Shown piece after piece: positions 39,242 to 47,241 of a DNA stretch of 64,000 nucleotides. This DNA is from CAVTQY01 sp963736975 (GTDB lineage Bacteria; Pseudomonadota; Alphaproteobacteria; Acetobacterales; Acetobacteraceae). Made by a program: the position numbers and the translations under genes. The stretch covers positions 3,968,001 to 4,032,000 of the forward strand of contig CAVTQY010000001.1 in assembly GCA_963736975.1 (NCBI GenBank), read 5' to 3'. How positions within the stretch are numbered: the stretch's first letter is position 1; each line of letters opens with the position of its first letter. The notes below the pieces were generated by a model. The model was given only the letters and a program-made list of their open reading frames with translations, was not told the origin of the DNA and ran no database searches.

Positions 39242-39306
39242 CGTGGCCACTCCTTCTTCCAGGGTATTCTATCTCAGTCTCACCAGGAATTGAACCATGG
39301 GGCGGC

Positions 39307-39376
39307 GAGATAGGCGCGTGAGCGGCGATTGGGCGTGAAGCGTTTCACCCCCGGGCGGGAGTCGAATTGGCAGAAT
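39307..39376. promoter_or_regulatory. CRP-like operator with divergent promoters
   Basis: The palindrome GTGAAGCGTTTCAC (39335-39348) matches the CRP core GTGA-N6-TCAC. On the plus strand TTCACC is followed after exactly 21 nt by CAGAAT (39371-39376), preceded by TGG as an extended -10. On the minus strand TTCACG is followed after exactly 21 nt by TATCTC (39312-39307). Taking these as -10 hexamers, the site centre lies near -41.5 for both directions, serving the peptide/ABC operon and the cyclase operon. Confidence 0.7.
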
Positions 39377-39472
39377 GCGCTTGCCTCGAAACAACGGTTT
39401 CGTTCAGACTTGAACGGCTGTCGGGCTTGAACGAGACGCTCGGGGATGGCCAGAAAAACAGGAGACGTAGTC

Positions 39473-39721
39473 ATGAGCGACAGGGTCGAAATCAAAACTG
39501 GAACGAAGATCGACAAGGAGGAGTTGTTCGGCACCGACATCCGCAAACTGGCGGTGATGGTGACATCGCCACCGACATCCGCCGCGGTGGAAGGCCAGGA
39601 GCGCTACGCGGCGTATACGCGCTGTCCCTGGTGCGGGCATGTCGGCTGGACGGTCGGTCTGGACACCGACTACTACATGACGGTCATTTGCGGTGCGTGC
39701 GGTAATCCGTTCAGGGCCTGA
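39473..39721 (+). CDS. Small CxxC-X18-CxxC protein (paralog 1), 82 aa
   Basis: The ATG at 39473 has AGGAG nine bases upstream. A polar N-terminal half (VEIKTGTKIDKEELFGTDIR) leads to a C-terminal CPWCGHVGWTVGLDTD ... VICGACGNPF, i.e. two CxxC pairs 18 residues apart. It is clearly related to the protein at 47242-47490: both share GWTxGL, the same spacing and a similar N-terminal pattern. The cysteines could form a zinc ribbon, or the protein could be a leader-plus-core precursor peptide. The ABC exporter starts 41 bp downstream. Confidence 0.8.
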   Translation: MSDRVEIKTGTKIDKEELFGTDIRKLAVMVTSPPTSAAVEGQERYAAYTRCPWCGHVGWTVGLDTDYYMTVICGACGNPFRA

Positions 39722-39761
39722 TCGTGGATAAGCACTGGCCAGGCTTCGGCGTTCCGGGACG

Positions 39762-41741
39762 ATGAAGGCCGGGGCAAAGGAGCCGCTGGCCAGTGTTGGA
39801 GTACCATTGCAGCAGGCCGAGCCAATTTCCTATCGTCGGCTGCTGCAATGGGCCTTGCTGGTTGTCGGATATTCCTGGCCGTTGTTCCTGGTCAGCCTGA
39901 TCCTGGGCGTTCTGCCAATCGTTCTTGGCCAATACAGTGTCAGCCTGCTGGCGCGGATCATTTCCCTGGTCGGGCAGGCGAGCGTCGATAGTCACGTCGT
40001 GCGGTTGGCGGTAATCTACGCGTGCATCGCGCTGATGGCCATCGTGCTGCAGCTTTCCTCGCGTATGGCGAATATCCGCTCCAACGCGGCGATGCTGGGC
40101 GCGCTGCAACAGCGGCTGCACGACAAGCTACTGGCGATGTCCACCGCGTATCACGACACGCATGATCTGGGTGAAACCACAACGATCGTGTTGCAGGACG
40201 CGGCGGGCTGTCAGCCGATGCTGCGGGAGCTGGTAGCGTTTCCGCCAACTCAGGGCGTGGCCCTGATTTCAGCGATCTATTTCCTGATCCAGGGCCTCAG
40301 TCAGTTGCAGAGCGTACCGCTGGGCGCGGAGCTCGCGCTGGCGATCGTGGTGGTTGCGGTGCCGCCGCTGGCGTGGCGGCTGTCCAGCGGACAGCGGCAG
40401 GCCTATGACGCGGTGCGCAACGCGCAGGCGGCGCTGACGAGCGAGTTCGCCAACTCGGCGACGACACCGACGGAAGTGCAGTTGCTGAGGGCGGAGACGC
40501 AGCGGTCGCACGCCTTCGCCCGGCGGCTGGGCACATTGGTGGCTGCACGGATCCGCGCGCAGAGCGGCATGGAGTTGTCCAACCAGTTCCAGACTGCGGT
40601 GCCGACGCTGTTGCAGGTCGGGTTCCTAACCTATGCGGCGATCGCAGCCGCGCGGGCGGGCGGCGCGGCGGCGGGCGCAATCCTGTCGATCTATTACTTC
40701 GTGCCGAAGGTCATCGAGCCGGTGGATCAGATCATCCGGTTCCTCGGCGGGCTGGAGATGCTGTGGATGCAGGCGGCGCGGATGGGCGCGATCCTGGACG
40801 CGCCGGACGAGCCGGCGGCGGCGGACGCTCCGGCGTTGCCCGAGGGCAATGCGGCGATCGGGCTGGAGCATGTCGCGCTGAGATTTGCGGGGACGCAGAC
40901 GCCGGTGCTGCGCGATCTGACGCATGTGTTTCCGGCTGGCCGGGTGAGCGCGCTGATCGGGCGGTCCGGGTCGGGCAAGTCGACGATTCTGTCCTTGATT
41001 GACGGGGTGCGCGAGCCGGACAGCGGCACGGTCTCGATCGGCGGGCAACCAATATCGTCGCTGGACCGGGCCACGCTGCGGGCGATGGTGGCGGTGGTGT
41101 CGCAATCGCCGTTGTTCATATCCGATACGGTGCGGGCGAATTTCCAATTGGCGCGCGCGGATGCGAGCGATGCCGAGATCGAGGAGGCCGCGCGTGCCAC
41201 CGGGTTATGGCCCGCCCTCGTCAAGCTAGGAGGCGAGCGCCCGCTGGATGTCGAGGTGCCGCGGACGGCGGGCCGCGGCTTGTCGGGCGGGGAGCGCCGG
41301 TTGCTCGCCGTCGCGCGCGTGCTGCTGCGGCGGCCGAAAATCATGCTGCTGGACGAGCCAACGACTGGCGTGGACCAGCTCAGCATGGGCGTGTTGCTGG
41401 ATGGGTTGCGCCGCGCCAGCGCCGGGCTGACGGTGGTGATGGTCGAGCACAATCTGGCTTTCGTGCGCAGCTTCGCCGGCCAGGTCTGCTGTCTGCAGGA
41501 CGGCCGGTTCGCCGAGATCGGCACGCCGGATGAGCTGGCCGCGCGGCCGTCGCTCTTCAGCGAATTGCTCGCGGCGCGGGAGGCGCTGACCAGCACGGCC
41601 CATCTGGAGGTGCGCAGCCTGCCGATGCCGAGCCTCGCGCCGGGCCAGAGCGTCGATCCGTTCTCCGACGCGCCACTTCCGAAAGCCGGTGGACCCAAAC
41701 GCGGCCTGCCCGTCGGCACCACAACGATTGCCGCAACCTGA
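39762..41741 (+). CDS. ABC exporter, TMD-NBD fusion, 659 aa
   Basis: Six TM helices (type IV exporter fold) from about residue 30 to 330 are followed by a nucleotide-binding domain with Walker A GRSGSGKST, signature LSGGERRLL, Walker B IMLLDEPT and H-loop VMVEHNLAF. There is no C39 peptidase or other N-terminal protease domain. The last 60 residues form a proline-rich tail. Such half-transporters dimerise and export lipids, drugs or peptides. Its position between a small Cys-rich protein gene and a protease gene suggests peptide export. Confidence 0.88.
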   Translation: MKAGAKEPLASVGVPLQQAEPISYRRLLQWALLVVGYSWPLFLVSLILGVLPIVLGQYSVSLLARIISLVGQASVDSHVVRLAVIYACIALMAIVLQLSSRMANIRSNAAMLGALQQRLHDKLLAMSTAYHDTHDLGETTTIVLQDAAGCQPMLRELVAFPPTQGVALISAIYFLIQGLSQLQSVPLGAELALAIVVVAVPPLAWRLSSGQRQAYDAVRNAQAALTSEFANSATTPTEVQLLRAETQRSHAFARRLGTLVAARIRAQSGMELSNQFQTAVPTLLQVGFLTYAAIAAARAGGAAAGAILSIYYFVPKVIEPVDQIIRFLGGLEMLWMQAARMGAILDAPDEPAAADAPALPEGNAAIGLEHVALRFAGTQTPVLRDLTHVFPAGRVSALIGRSGSGKSTILSLIDGVREPDSGTVSIGGQPISSLDRATLRAMVAVVSQSPLFISDTVRANFQLARADASDAEIEEAARATGLWPALVKLGGERPLDVEVPRTAGRGLSGGERRLLAVARVLLRRPKIMLLDEPTTGVDQLSMGVLLDGLRRASAGLTVVMVEHNLAFVRSFAGQVCCLQDGRFAEIGTPDELAARPSLFSELLAAREALTSTAHLEVRSLPMPSLAPGQSVDPFSDAPLPKAGGPKRGLPVGTTTIAAT

Positions 41742-41751
41742 GGCGATGCCA

Positions 41752-42411
41752 ATGAGTGGGTTCGAGTCACTGCTCAATCGTTACCTGAACATCCAACCGC
41801 AATCAGAGTATGAGAACACGTTGCGGTTGCTGATCCGGATGGGGCTGCTCGTCACCGACGGGGACGAGGGTTCACTGCTGGTGCTGGACCCGGAGGCGGG
41901 CGATCTGCGCTTCGCTATGACGATCGGCAATGCGGATTCCGAAGCGGCGCTGCTGGGGCAGCGCATACCGCTGGGGCAGGGCATCACCGGATTGGCGGCA
42001 GCGACGCTGGAGGTGCAGATCGGCGCGCCGACCTATAAGGACGTGCAGCAATCGGCGCGGCTGGATCAAGGTACGAGCGGACCGGAGGCGGTGATGGCGG
42101 CGCCGCTGCTGTCCGGATCGGAACTGGTTGGCGTGATCACCGCGGTCAGTTTCAAGAAGAACAAACGCTTTACGACGCAGGACGGCAAGCTGTTCGGTGG
42201 GTTCGCGGCAATCGCGGGCGTGCTGGTGGATCAGGCGCGCCATCTGGCGCGCCTGAAGGAAGAGGCGGAAGCAGGCGCCCGGGCCGGCCAGGACGGGCCG
42301 GAGGGGCAGTTGGCACGCTCGGTCGCGGCGATCGCACGCGTCCGGCCTGAAGCGATGGAGGAGGTGGCGGCGCTGCTCGGGAGTATCGAGCGGCTCGTCG
42401 TCGGCCCCTGA
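41752..42411 (+). CDS. GAF domain protein, 219 aa
   Basis: One GAF domain (about residues 20-165): MGLLVTDGDEGSLLVLDPEA, the GQGITGLAA turn, and a final strand GVITAVSFKKN. The C-terminus is helical. GAF domains bind cyclic nucleotides, heme or other small ligands; no output domain is attached. I start at ATG 41752, with GAGG eight bases upstream; the ATG at 41746 is too close to that site. The stop overlaps the protease start (TGATG), so the two should be made in stoichiometric amounts. Confidence 0.82.
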   Translation: MSGFESLLNRYLNIQPQSEYENTLRLLIRMGLLVTDGDEGSLLVLDPEAGDLRFAMTIGNADSEAALLGQRIPLGQGITGLAAATLEVQIGAPTYKDVQQSARLDQGTSGPEAVMAAPLLSGSELVGVITAVSFKKNKRFTTQDGKLFGGFAAIAGVLVDQARHLARLKEEAEAGARAGQDGPEGQLARSVAAIARVRPEAMEEVAALLGSIERLVVGP

Positions 42412-43175
42412 TGCCGGCGCAGGATGGGCCGGCGGCGCTGCTGGCGGCGCTGCAGCGGCCGCTCGGCGAGCTAGCCGAGGGTCCGCTGGAGCCGCTGGAT
42501 GTCGCCATCATCGACAGCGGCGTGGATGCGACGCATCCGGATCTAGCGGGCCGGGTGGTCAGCGCCTGCCGGATCGAGAACAAGGCGGTGATCGAGGTCG
42601 AGATGCCGTCCAACAACGACACATTCGGCCATGGCACGGGCGTGGCCAGCATCATCGCCCGCACGGCGCCCAATGCCCGGCTGTTTGATATCCGCGTGCT
42701 GCAGCCGGGTAACAAGGGCTCGGGCGACGATCTGGTGGCGGGACTGCGGCTGGCGGTGCGCTCCCGCCATCGGGTGATCAATATGAGCCTGGCGGCGTCG
42801 GCCAAGCTGGTGCCGGAGCTGGTGGAATCGTGCGAGCGCGCATACTACCAGGACCAGGTTGTGGTCGCAGCGCGGCGGAACATGCCGATCTCCGATGACG
42901 GGTTTCCAGCGGAATTCGCGTCCGTCATCGGCGTGGATAACGGGGAATTGCCGCCGATGGCACTGCGCTACCGTCCGAAGCGCACGATCGAGGTGGAGGC
43001 GCTGGGCGATGCCATTACCGTGGCGGCGGCCGGCGGCGGTTATACGGTTATGAGTGGAACGAGCTTCGCCACGCCGATGGTGAGCGGGCTGTGTGCCTTG
43101 CTGCTGGGCGCGTTCCCGACGCTGCGGCCCTACGAAGTGCGGGCGATCATCAACAGCTACGGGCTGCGGGCGTAG
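42411..43175 (+). CDS. Subtilisin-like serine protease (S8), no signal peptide, 254 aa
   Basis: All catalytic elements are present: Asp35 in AIIDSGVDATHPDL, His74 in FGHGTGVAS, oxyanion Asn157 in AARRNMPI and Ser218 in SGTSFATPMVSG. The protein lacks a signal peptide and a long propeptide, so it should act in the cytoplasm, unlike most subtilases. Its start overlaps the GAF stop. Cytoplasmic subtilases next to ABC exporters commonly process precursor peptides, and I infer that role here. Confidence 0.88.
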   Translation: MPAQDGPAALLAALQRPLGELAEGPLEPLDVAIIDSGVDATHPDLAGRVVSACRIENKAVIEVEMPSNNDTFGHGTGVASIIARTAPNARLFDIRVLQPGNKGSGDDLVAGLRLAVRSRHRVINMSLAASAKLVPELVESCERAYYQDQVVVAARRNMPISDDGFPAEFASVIGVDNGELPPMALRYRPKRTIEVEALGDAITVAAAGGGYTVMSGTSFATPMVSGLCALLLGAFPTLRPYEVRAIINSYGLRA

Positions 43176-43181
43176 AGACCG

Positions 43182-44027
43182 TTACATGGCGGCGTGGATG
43201 GTGGCGCGGATGCGGGCCAGGTTCGTGTCGAAATACTGCGCACCGAGGCTGAGGAAGCCAGGGCCGACGATGGTCTCAATGAAGGCGGCGTCGTCCTTCG
43301 CGCGGATGGGGCGCCCGGTTTCACGCTGCAGCCGGTCACGCTGAACCTCATGCCATTGCTCGGTCAGGCCGACCGAGGAAAGCAGATCGGCGTCCGAGAG
43401 GATGGCGGCGAGGCGTGCGTGCTGCTGGATGGGGCGGAGCGGCGCCGGGATCGGGTTGCGCGGGCGGCGGCCGGCAAGGATTGCGCGAAGGTTCGCGCGG
43501 AAGCCGGGCCAGGTCGCCAGGATGAGGCAGCGCAGAATCTGGCGGTCGGCGGGCACGACGCCGCACTTGGCTGCAATGGTGTCGAGGACCTGGGCGGAGA
43601 TGGCCTCCATCTCGTATGGCGGCGCGCCGGTGCGTGAAGTGTCGTAGTCGAGATCGTGCGCGAGGCTGGCCGCCAGGATGAGCAGACAATCATGGTTGCG
43701 AACGATGTCGCCCCTTCGACCGGCGACGGTAGCGATGACCATCGTGTTCGTGGCGACCTCCGCATGGTGGCAGGCGGAGTGATAGGCGTAGCCGCGCCAG
43801 CGTGTTACGCGTTCCGCGGCTTCGATGCAGGCATGGCCGAGCGGTTCCCGCTGCGCGCCAAGTTGATCGACGAAGGCGTGTCCGAGATCAACAAGCTCAG
43901 GATCGTTCCGGATGTCCCAGCGCCGATAGGTCGCTGTGAGAGATCCGGCGATCGTGTCCGCGGGCGGCAATGGAACCGCCCGGCAGCAGGCCACGACGTC
44001 GGCAGCATCCAACGCAAGGGTTTCCAT
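43182..44027 (-). CDS. HD-domain cyclic nucleotide phosphodiesterase-like protein, 281 aa
   Basis: The metal-binding pattern AYHSACHHAEV (residues 82-91) followed by SLAHDLDYD (about 121-129) matches the YHN-x2-HAxDV ... HDxxH layout of class I 3',5'-cyclic nucleotide phosphodiesterases, with some substitutions. The rest is helical, without transmembrane parts or sensor domain. It converges on the protease gene with a 6-bp gap. With a cyclase and a Crp regulator in the same island, cAMP hydrolysis is a reasonable guess; other HD activities remain possible. Confidence 0.7.
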   Translation of the reverse strand: METLALDAADVVACCRAVPLPPADTIAGSLTATYRRWDIRNDPELVDLGHAFVDQLGAQREPLGHACIEAAERVTRWRGYAYHSACHHAEVATNTMVIATVAGRRGDIVRNHDCLLILAASLAHDLDYDTSRTGAPPYEMEAISAQVLDTIAAKCGVVPADRQILRCLILATWPGFRANLRAILAGRRPRNPIPAPLRPIQQHARLAAILSDADLLSSVGLTEQWHEVQRDRLQRETGRPIRAKDDAAFIETIVGPGFLSLGAQYFDTNLARIRATIHAAM

Positions 44028-44203
44028 TCGCTCCGATCCCTACCATGCATGCCCGGCGTCAGGTGGACAAGTTCGTTCCGTACCTAATGTGCACAAGTCT
44101 CTATTTGATCCGACTGTCAGGGTCATTTGGCGGTGACGATCAAGCGGCGTGTGACAGCGGTCGCTCACCTCCGATCTGCTTGTCGCGCGCAAGTTGGGAG
44201 GCG

Positions 44204-44366
44204 TCAATGAGGGGTTGCATGGAGGTTTTGCCGACGCAGTATCTGCCCTGGATGCGCTCGGTGCTGGTCGTAATCGGCGCGCCAGAGACCAAGGGCAACC
44301 TGCAACTCACTGATCGGATCGTATAGTTTCCTTCGGAATGCGACGTGATAGAACTCGTCGAGCATT
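44204..44366 (-). pseudogene. IS481-type transposase, C-terminal remnant
   Basis: The minus strand reads LDEFYHVAFRRKLYDPISEL, then QVALGLWRADYDQHRAHPGQ, the last helices of an IS481/IS3-like integrase core. Nothing else of the element was found. It lies between the phosphodiesterase-like gene and the Crp gene, so something inserted here in the past. Confidence 0.6.
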
Positions 44367-44562
44367 GGTGCGGGCGTGGTCGATGTTCTCGACCGCCAGG
44401 TAGAGTTCGTATTCGTGGCGATCGTGGGCGCCACAGAACTCAGAGCCGCGGGGGCGGTCAGCACGCGTTGCAGTGGCACGCGCTGCTGTTCCCAGAGCCT
44501 ATCGCGTATCAGTGTGCATTCGGTTAAAGTGCGGCCAGAACGAGGCTCGATCGGGGATCGGC

Positions 44563-45279
44563 ATGCCGGCAAGCTTGCTCGCCAAGGTCCATCTCTTTGC
44601 CAACCTTTCCGAGGATGCGCTGCGCCGGCTGGAACGCGGCACAACGACGTCCGAACCTCGCAGCGGCACCAAGCTCTTCGCGCAGGGCGACCGAGCCGAC
44701 GCGGTCTATGCCATCATTGGTGGCGAAGGCCATGTCGAGATGGGCGCGATCAACGATCGCCAGGACAAGCGGCTGATGATCGAGGTGTTCCGCATAGCCG
44801 ACGTGTTCGGTGAGATCGGCGTGATCGATCCGGGCCCGCGCACCGCCGGCGCGATCACTGATGGGCGGGTGCGCCTGTTACGCATTCCGGCGCCGACCTT
44901 CGTTGCCGCGCTGGAAGAGGCGCCACTGCTGGGCGCCAATCTGTCGCGCATGCTGGCGCATCGGCTGCGGCGCACATTCGGGTTGTTTCAGGACAGGACG
45001 TTCGAACCCCTGAAGGTCGTGCTGGCGCGGCAGATTCTGTATCTGGCCGAACAGCACGGACACAAAACCGAGCATGGGCTGGTGCTGAGCAGCCGGCTTC
45101 GCCAGCACGACCTGGCGAATCTCTTGGGTGCGACGACGCGAAGCATCATCACCATCCTGAACGAGTGGCGTGGTGTCGTTTTGTACGATAGCGACCGAGC
45201 GCGGTTGACGATCTTGCAGCCGGACCGGCTGCAGGAGCTGGTCGACGGCGGCGACGACGCAAAAACGCTTCACCTCTGA
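44563..45279 (+). CDS. Crp/Fnr family transcription regulator, 238 aa
   Basis: The cyclic-nucleotide domain (about residues 5-125) has an intact phosphate-binding cassette, FGEIGVIDPGPRTAGA, with Glu84 and Arg93 at the positions that contact ribose and phosphate in CRP. No FNR-type cysteine cluster is present. The C-terminal winged helix (RLRQHDLANLLGATTRSIIT) has Arg at the first recognition position, but Ser and Thr where E. coli CRP has Glu and Arg. The start ATG 44563 has GGGGA upstream. The stop codon lies inside the downstream CRP-like operator. Confidence 0.88.
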   Translation: MPASLLAKVHLFANLSEDALRRLERGTTTSEPRSGTKLFAQGDRADAVYAIIGGEGHVEMGAINDRQDKRLMIEVFRIADVFGEIGVIDPGPRTAGAITDGRVRLLRIPAPTFVAALEEAPLLGANLSRMLAHRLRRTFGLFQDRTFEPLKVVLARQILYLAEQHGHKTEHGLVLSSRLRQHDLANLLGATTRSIITILNEWRGVVLYDSDRARLTILQPDRLQELVDGGDDAKTLHL

Positions 45280-45317
45280 AGTCTTTCACCTCCGGTCCCC
45301 TTGGGCGTGGGTATATT
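45275..45317 (+). promoter_or_regulatory. CRP-like operator and promoter for the small secreted protein
   Basis: TGAAGTCTTTCACC (45277-45290) is followed after 21 nt by TATATT at 45312, again centring the palindrome near -41.5. The first half-site overlaps the crp stop codon. A second partial copy (AAAAACGCTTCACC, 45261-45274) lies just upstream. The predicted leader is about 56 nt. Confidence 0.72.
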
Positions 45318-45379
45318 CCACCTGCGACGACGGGAGATAGGGAATGAACCCCACCCACCGATCGCCCGAGGAGGACACA

Positions 45380-45715
45380 ATGACTCAGATTACTCGCATC
45401 GCCGCCGCCATCGGTGTTCTGGCTTTCGTGGGCGCCGCGACTGGTGCCAAGGCCGATATGCGGTTCCACAACGTCACCGATCAGACGCTGCACTTCTCCA
45501 TGACGTGCAACGGCCGCGCCGTGGATGATTGGACGATCACGCCGTATGGCTCCGGCTCGATCGATTGCACCAATGGTTCGCCGGACGCGGTGGTTCAGAT
45601 CCGCACCAGCCATGGCCGGTATGATGAAGTGGTTCGCGCCGTGGTGCACGACGGCTACAGCTACCGCCTGGGTTACGACCGGGACGGCGACGTGGGTATC
45701 GCTGCCGGTTCGTAA
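45380..45715 (+). CDS. Small secreted protein, 111 aa
   Basis: The ATG at 45380 (GAGGAGG upstream) opens a clear signal peptide, MTQITRIAAAIGVLAFVGAA, ending near GAKAD. The mature part is about 85 residues, beta-rich, with two cysteines (TCNGRAVDD; SIDCTNGS) that may form a disulfide. It is probably periplasmic or extracellular. It has its own CRP-like promoter, which makes it part of the same response as the two CxxC proteins. No family recognised. Confidence 0.75.
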   Translation: MTQITRIAAAIGVLAFVGAATGAKADMRFHNVTDQTLHFSMTCNGRAVDDWTITPYGSGSIDCTNGSPDAVVQIRTSHGRYDEVVRAVVHDGYSYRLGYDRDGDVGIAAGS

Positions 45716-45736
45716 GGGAGCGTCTGAGAGGCAGTC

Positions 45737-45771
45737 AAGCGGAGCCCGCACAAGGGTTCCGCTTCGCTTTT
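45737..45771. terminator. Rho-independent terminator between convergent genes
   Basis: AAGCGGAGCCC and GGGTTCCGCTT form an 11-bp stem (one G-T pair) with a 6-nt loop, followed by CGCTTTT. It ends the secreted-protein transcript and overlaps the end of the convergent lipoprotein gene. Confidence 0.7.
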
Positions 45772-47068
45772 AGGGTACGACTTCCACTGCTTTGGTCGCC
45801 GGGATTTCGTTCGCACTTTTGAGCGTGTTCAGGAGCTGGTTAAGGATGCTCATGATCCGGAGCGTGTTGTTCGAGGGCGCGCTGTCATCGATGTGATAGA
45901 AGCGGCCGTTATAGGTCAGATTGACGCGGGCTGAAGGATCGTATCCGGCGTTGACGTAGAAATTCAGCCCTGAGGGCCGTGGGATCGGGCTTTGTCCCTT
46001 GGCCGCTCGGGTCTGATTCAATTGTTCGATCCGCAGCACCGCGCCGAGATATTCGAAGATCGCCTGAGCCGAGCGGAAATAGATGCGGACCTTCCATGTG
46101 CCGCGTTCCTCCGGGCTTTGGGTCACGCGATCGGCGAAGCAGGCTTCTTCCAATTCCGCAGTGAGGTATTTTTGCAGGCCGTTGATGATGGTTGGGATGC
46201 AGATGGCAACGGCAGACGAGGATTTGTAGAGTTGGTATTCATCGCTGTGCCCACGCGCGGGAAGCAGCAAAAAGGAGCCGCTGTCGGCACCACCGGATTT
46301 CTCGCTGGTGGAGCTCGCGGCATAGACCGGAAATTCGGCACGCACGAGATCGCTGAGGCGGACGGCGCCTTCGATGCGAACGGGCGGCCCGAAGGGTGTG
46401 AGTTTTGTGTAGTTGTGGACGATCAGCGGAAGCTGCGGGAGGAGCTGGTCGAAGCTTGTCGTGGCTGGGAAACCAGGCGGCGGGCATGGCGATGGCGGCG
46501 TGCTCCCCCGCGTGTTGTCGGACGGAGCCGAGACCGCGTTCGAGGGGAACGGCGTGTTCTCGTAACCGCAGACGACGGCGCTATCCGCACTGGCGGGCGG
46601 TGTGGGGATCATCACGAACTCGATGCGCTCAACGAAAAGGCGAAAGAGCAGGGTCTGGGAAAGGCCCTGGGTGAGGTAGTCGCCGAGAAGGGCGGGGTCG
46701 ATCGGTTTTAGCAGCCCCTCGGTAAAGATGGTGTCGTTCAGCGGCGCGATATCGAAGGTGGGGCTGGTGGAGATAGAGATGGCGCCGCCGGCGATGTTGC
46801 GGGTGCGCTGGTTGGCGACGTCGGCGTTGCCGAACGGGGCGGCGACCGTGGCGGTTGTGCCGAACTGCAGGGAGCCGCGGATTTGCGACAGGTCGGTGAA
46901 GTAGAGGGGGATCTGATCGCGGGCACGCAGAAAGTTGGTTGCCAGCATATTATTGGTTGCGTATTCAATGGTCTGGTTATAATCGGCGGAGTTGCGGCCG
47001 ATCTGGCCGCCAAGCGAACATGCCGTGAGGGCCAGTAGAGGCAGAGTGACAGCGGCCAGCTTCAGCAT
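45770..47068 (-). CDS. Lipoprotein of unknown function, 432 aa
   Basis: The signal peptide MLKLAAVTLPLLALTACSLG has a strong lipobox (LTAC). The mature protein begins with a helical segment (SADYNQTIEYATNNML), has a Ser/Pro-rich linker with cysteines near residues 170-200, and a C-terminal domain with ICIPTIINGLQKYLTAELEE and IYFRSAQAIFEYLGAVL. GGGGGAAGC precedes the ATG at 47068. It is transcribed away from the second CxxC protein gene. I do not recognise the family; an envelope role in the island's export system is possible. Confidence 0.75.
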   Translation of the reverse strand: MLKLAAVTLPLLALTACSLGGQIGRNSADYNQTIEYATNNMLATNFLRARDQIPLYFTDLSQIRGSLQFGTTATVAAPFGNADVANQRTRNIAGGAISISTSPTFDIAPLNDTIFTEGLLKPIDPALLGDYLTQGLSQTLLFRLFVERIEFVMIPTPPASADSAVVCGYENTPFPSNAVSAPSDNTRGSTPPSPCPPPGFPATTSFDQLLPQLPLIVHNYTKLTPFGPPVRIEGAVRLSDLVRAEFPVYAASSTSEKSGGADSGSFLLLPARGHSDEYQLYKSSSAVAICIPTIINGLQKYLTAELEEACFADRVTQSPEERGTWKVRIYFRSAQAIFEYLGAVLRIEQLNQTRAAKGQSPIPRPSGLNFYVNAGYDPSARVNLTYNGRFYHIDDSAPSNNTLRIMSILNQLLNTLKSANEIPATKAVEVVP

Positions 47069-47144
47069 GCTTCCCCCGGGGACTTACGCGAGCGGAATAG
47101 ACTGACAGCGGGGGTGGTTGGCAAGCAAGAAGGGAAGCGCCGGA

Positions 47145-47187
47145 GCTGAAATGCTTCACCTGGAGCGCCGGCGGGTGTCACTATATC
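47145..47187 (+). promoter_or_regulatory. CRP-like operator and promoter for paralog 2
   Basis: CTGAAATGCTTCACC (47146-47160) is followed after exactly 21 nt by TATATC (47182-47187), centre near -41.5. The predicted leader is about 48 nt before ATG 47242. No matching -10 exists in the opposite direction, so this site serves only the plus strand. Confidence 0.72.
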
Positions 47188-47241
47188 ATCCGGTGTTCCG
47201 CGGGGCCCACCCGGAAGTCTTTTATTCAGGAGGAGGTTAGC

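Noticed and set aside
47118..47123. Possible minus-strand -10 for the lipoprotein gene at the same spacing from the third CRP-like site
   Set aside because: The hexamer would be TGCCAA, too poor a match; the site is assigned only to the plus strand.
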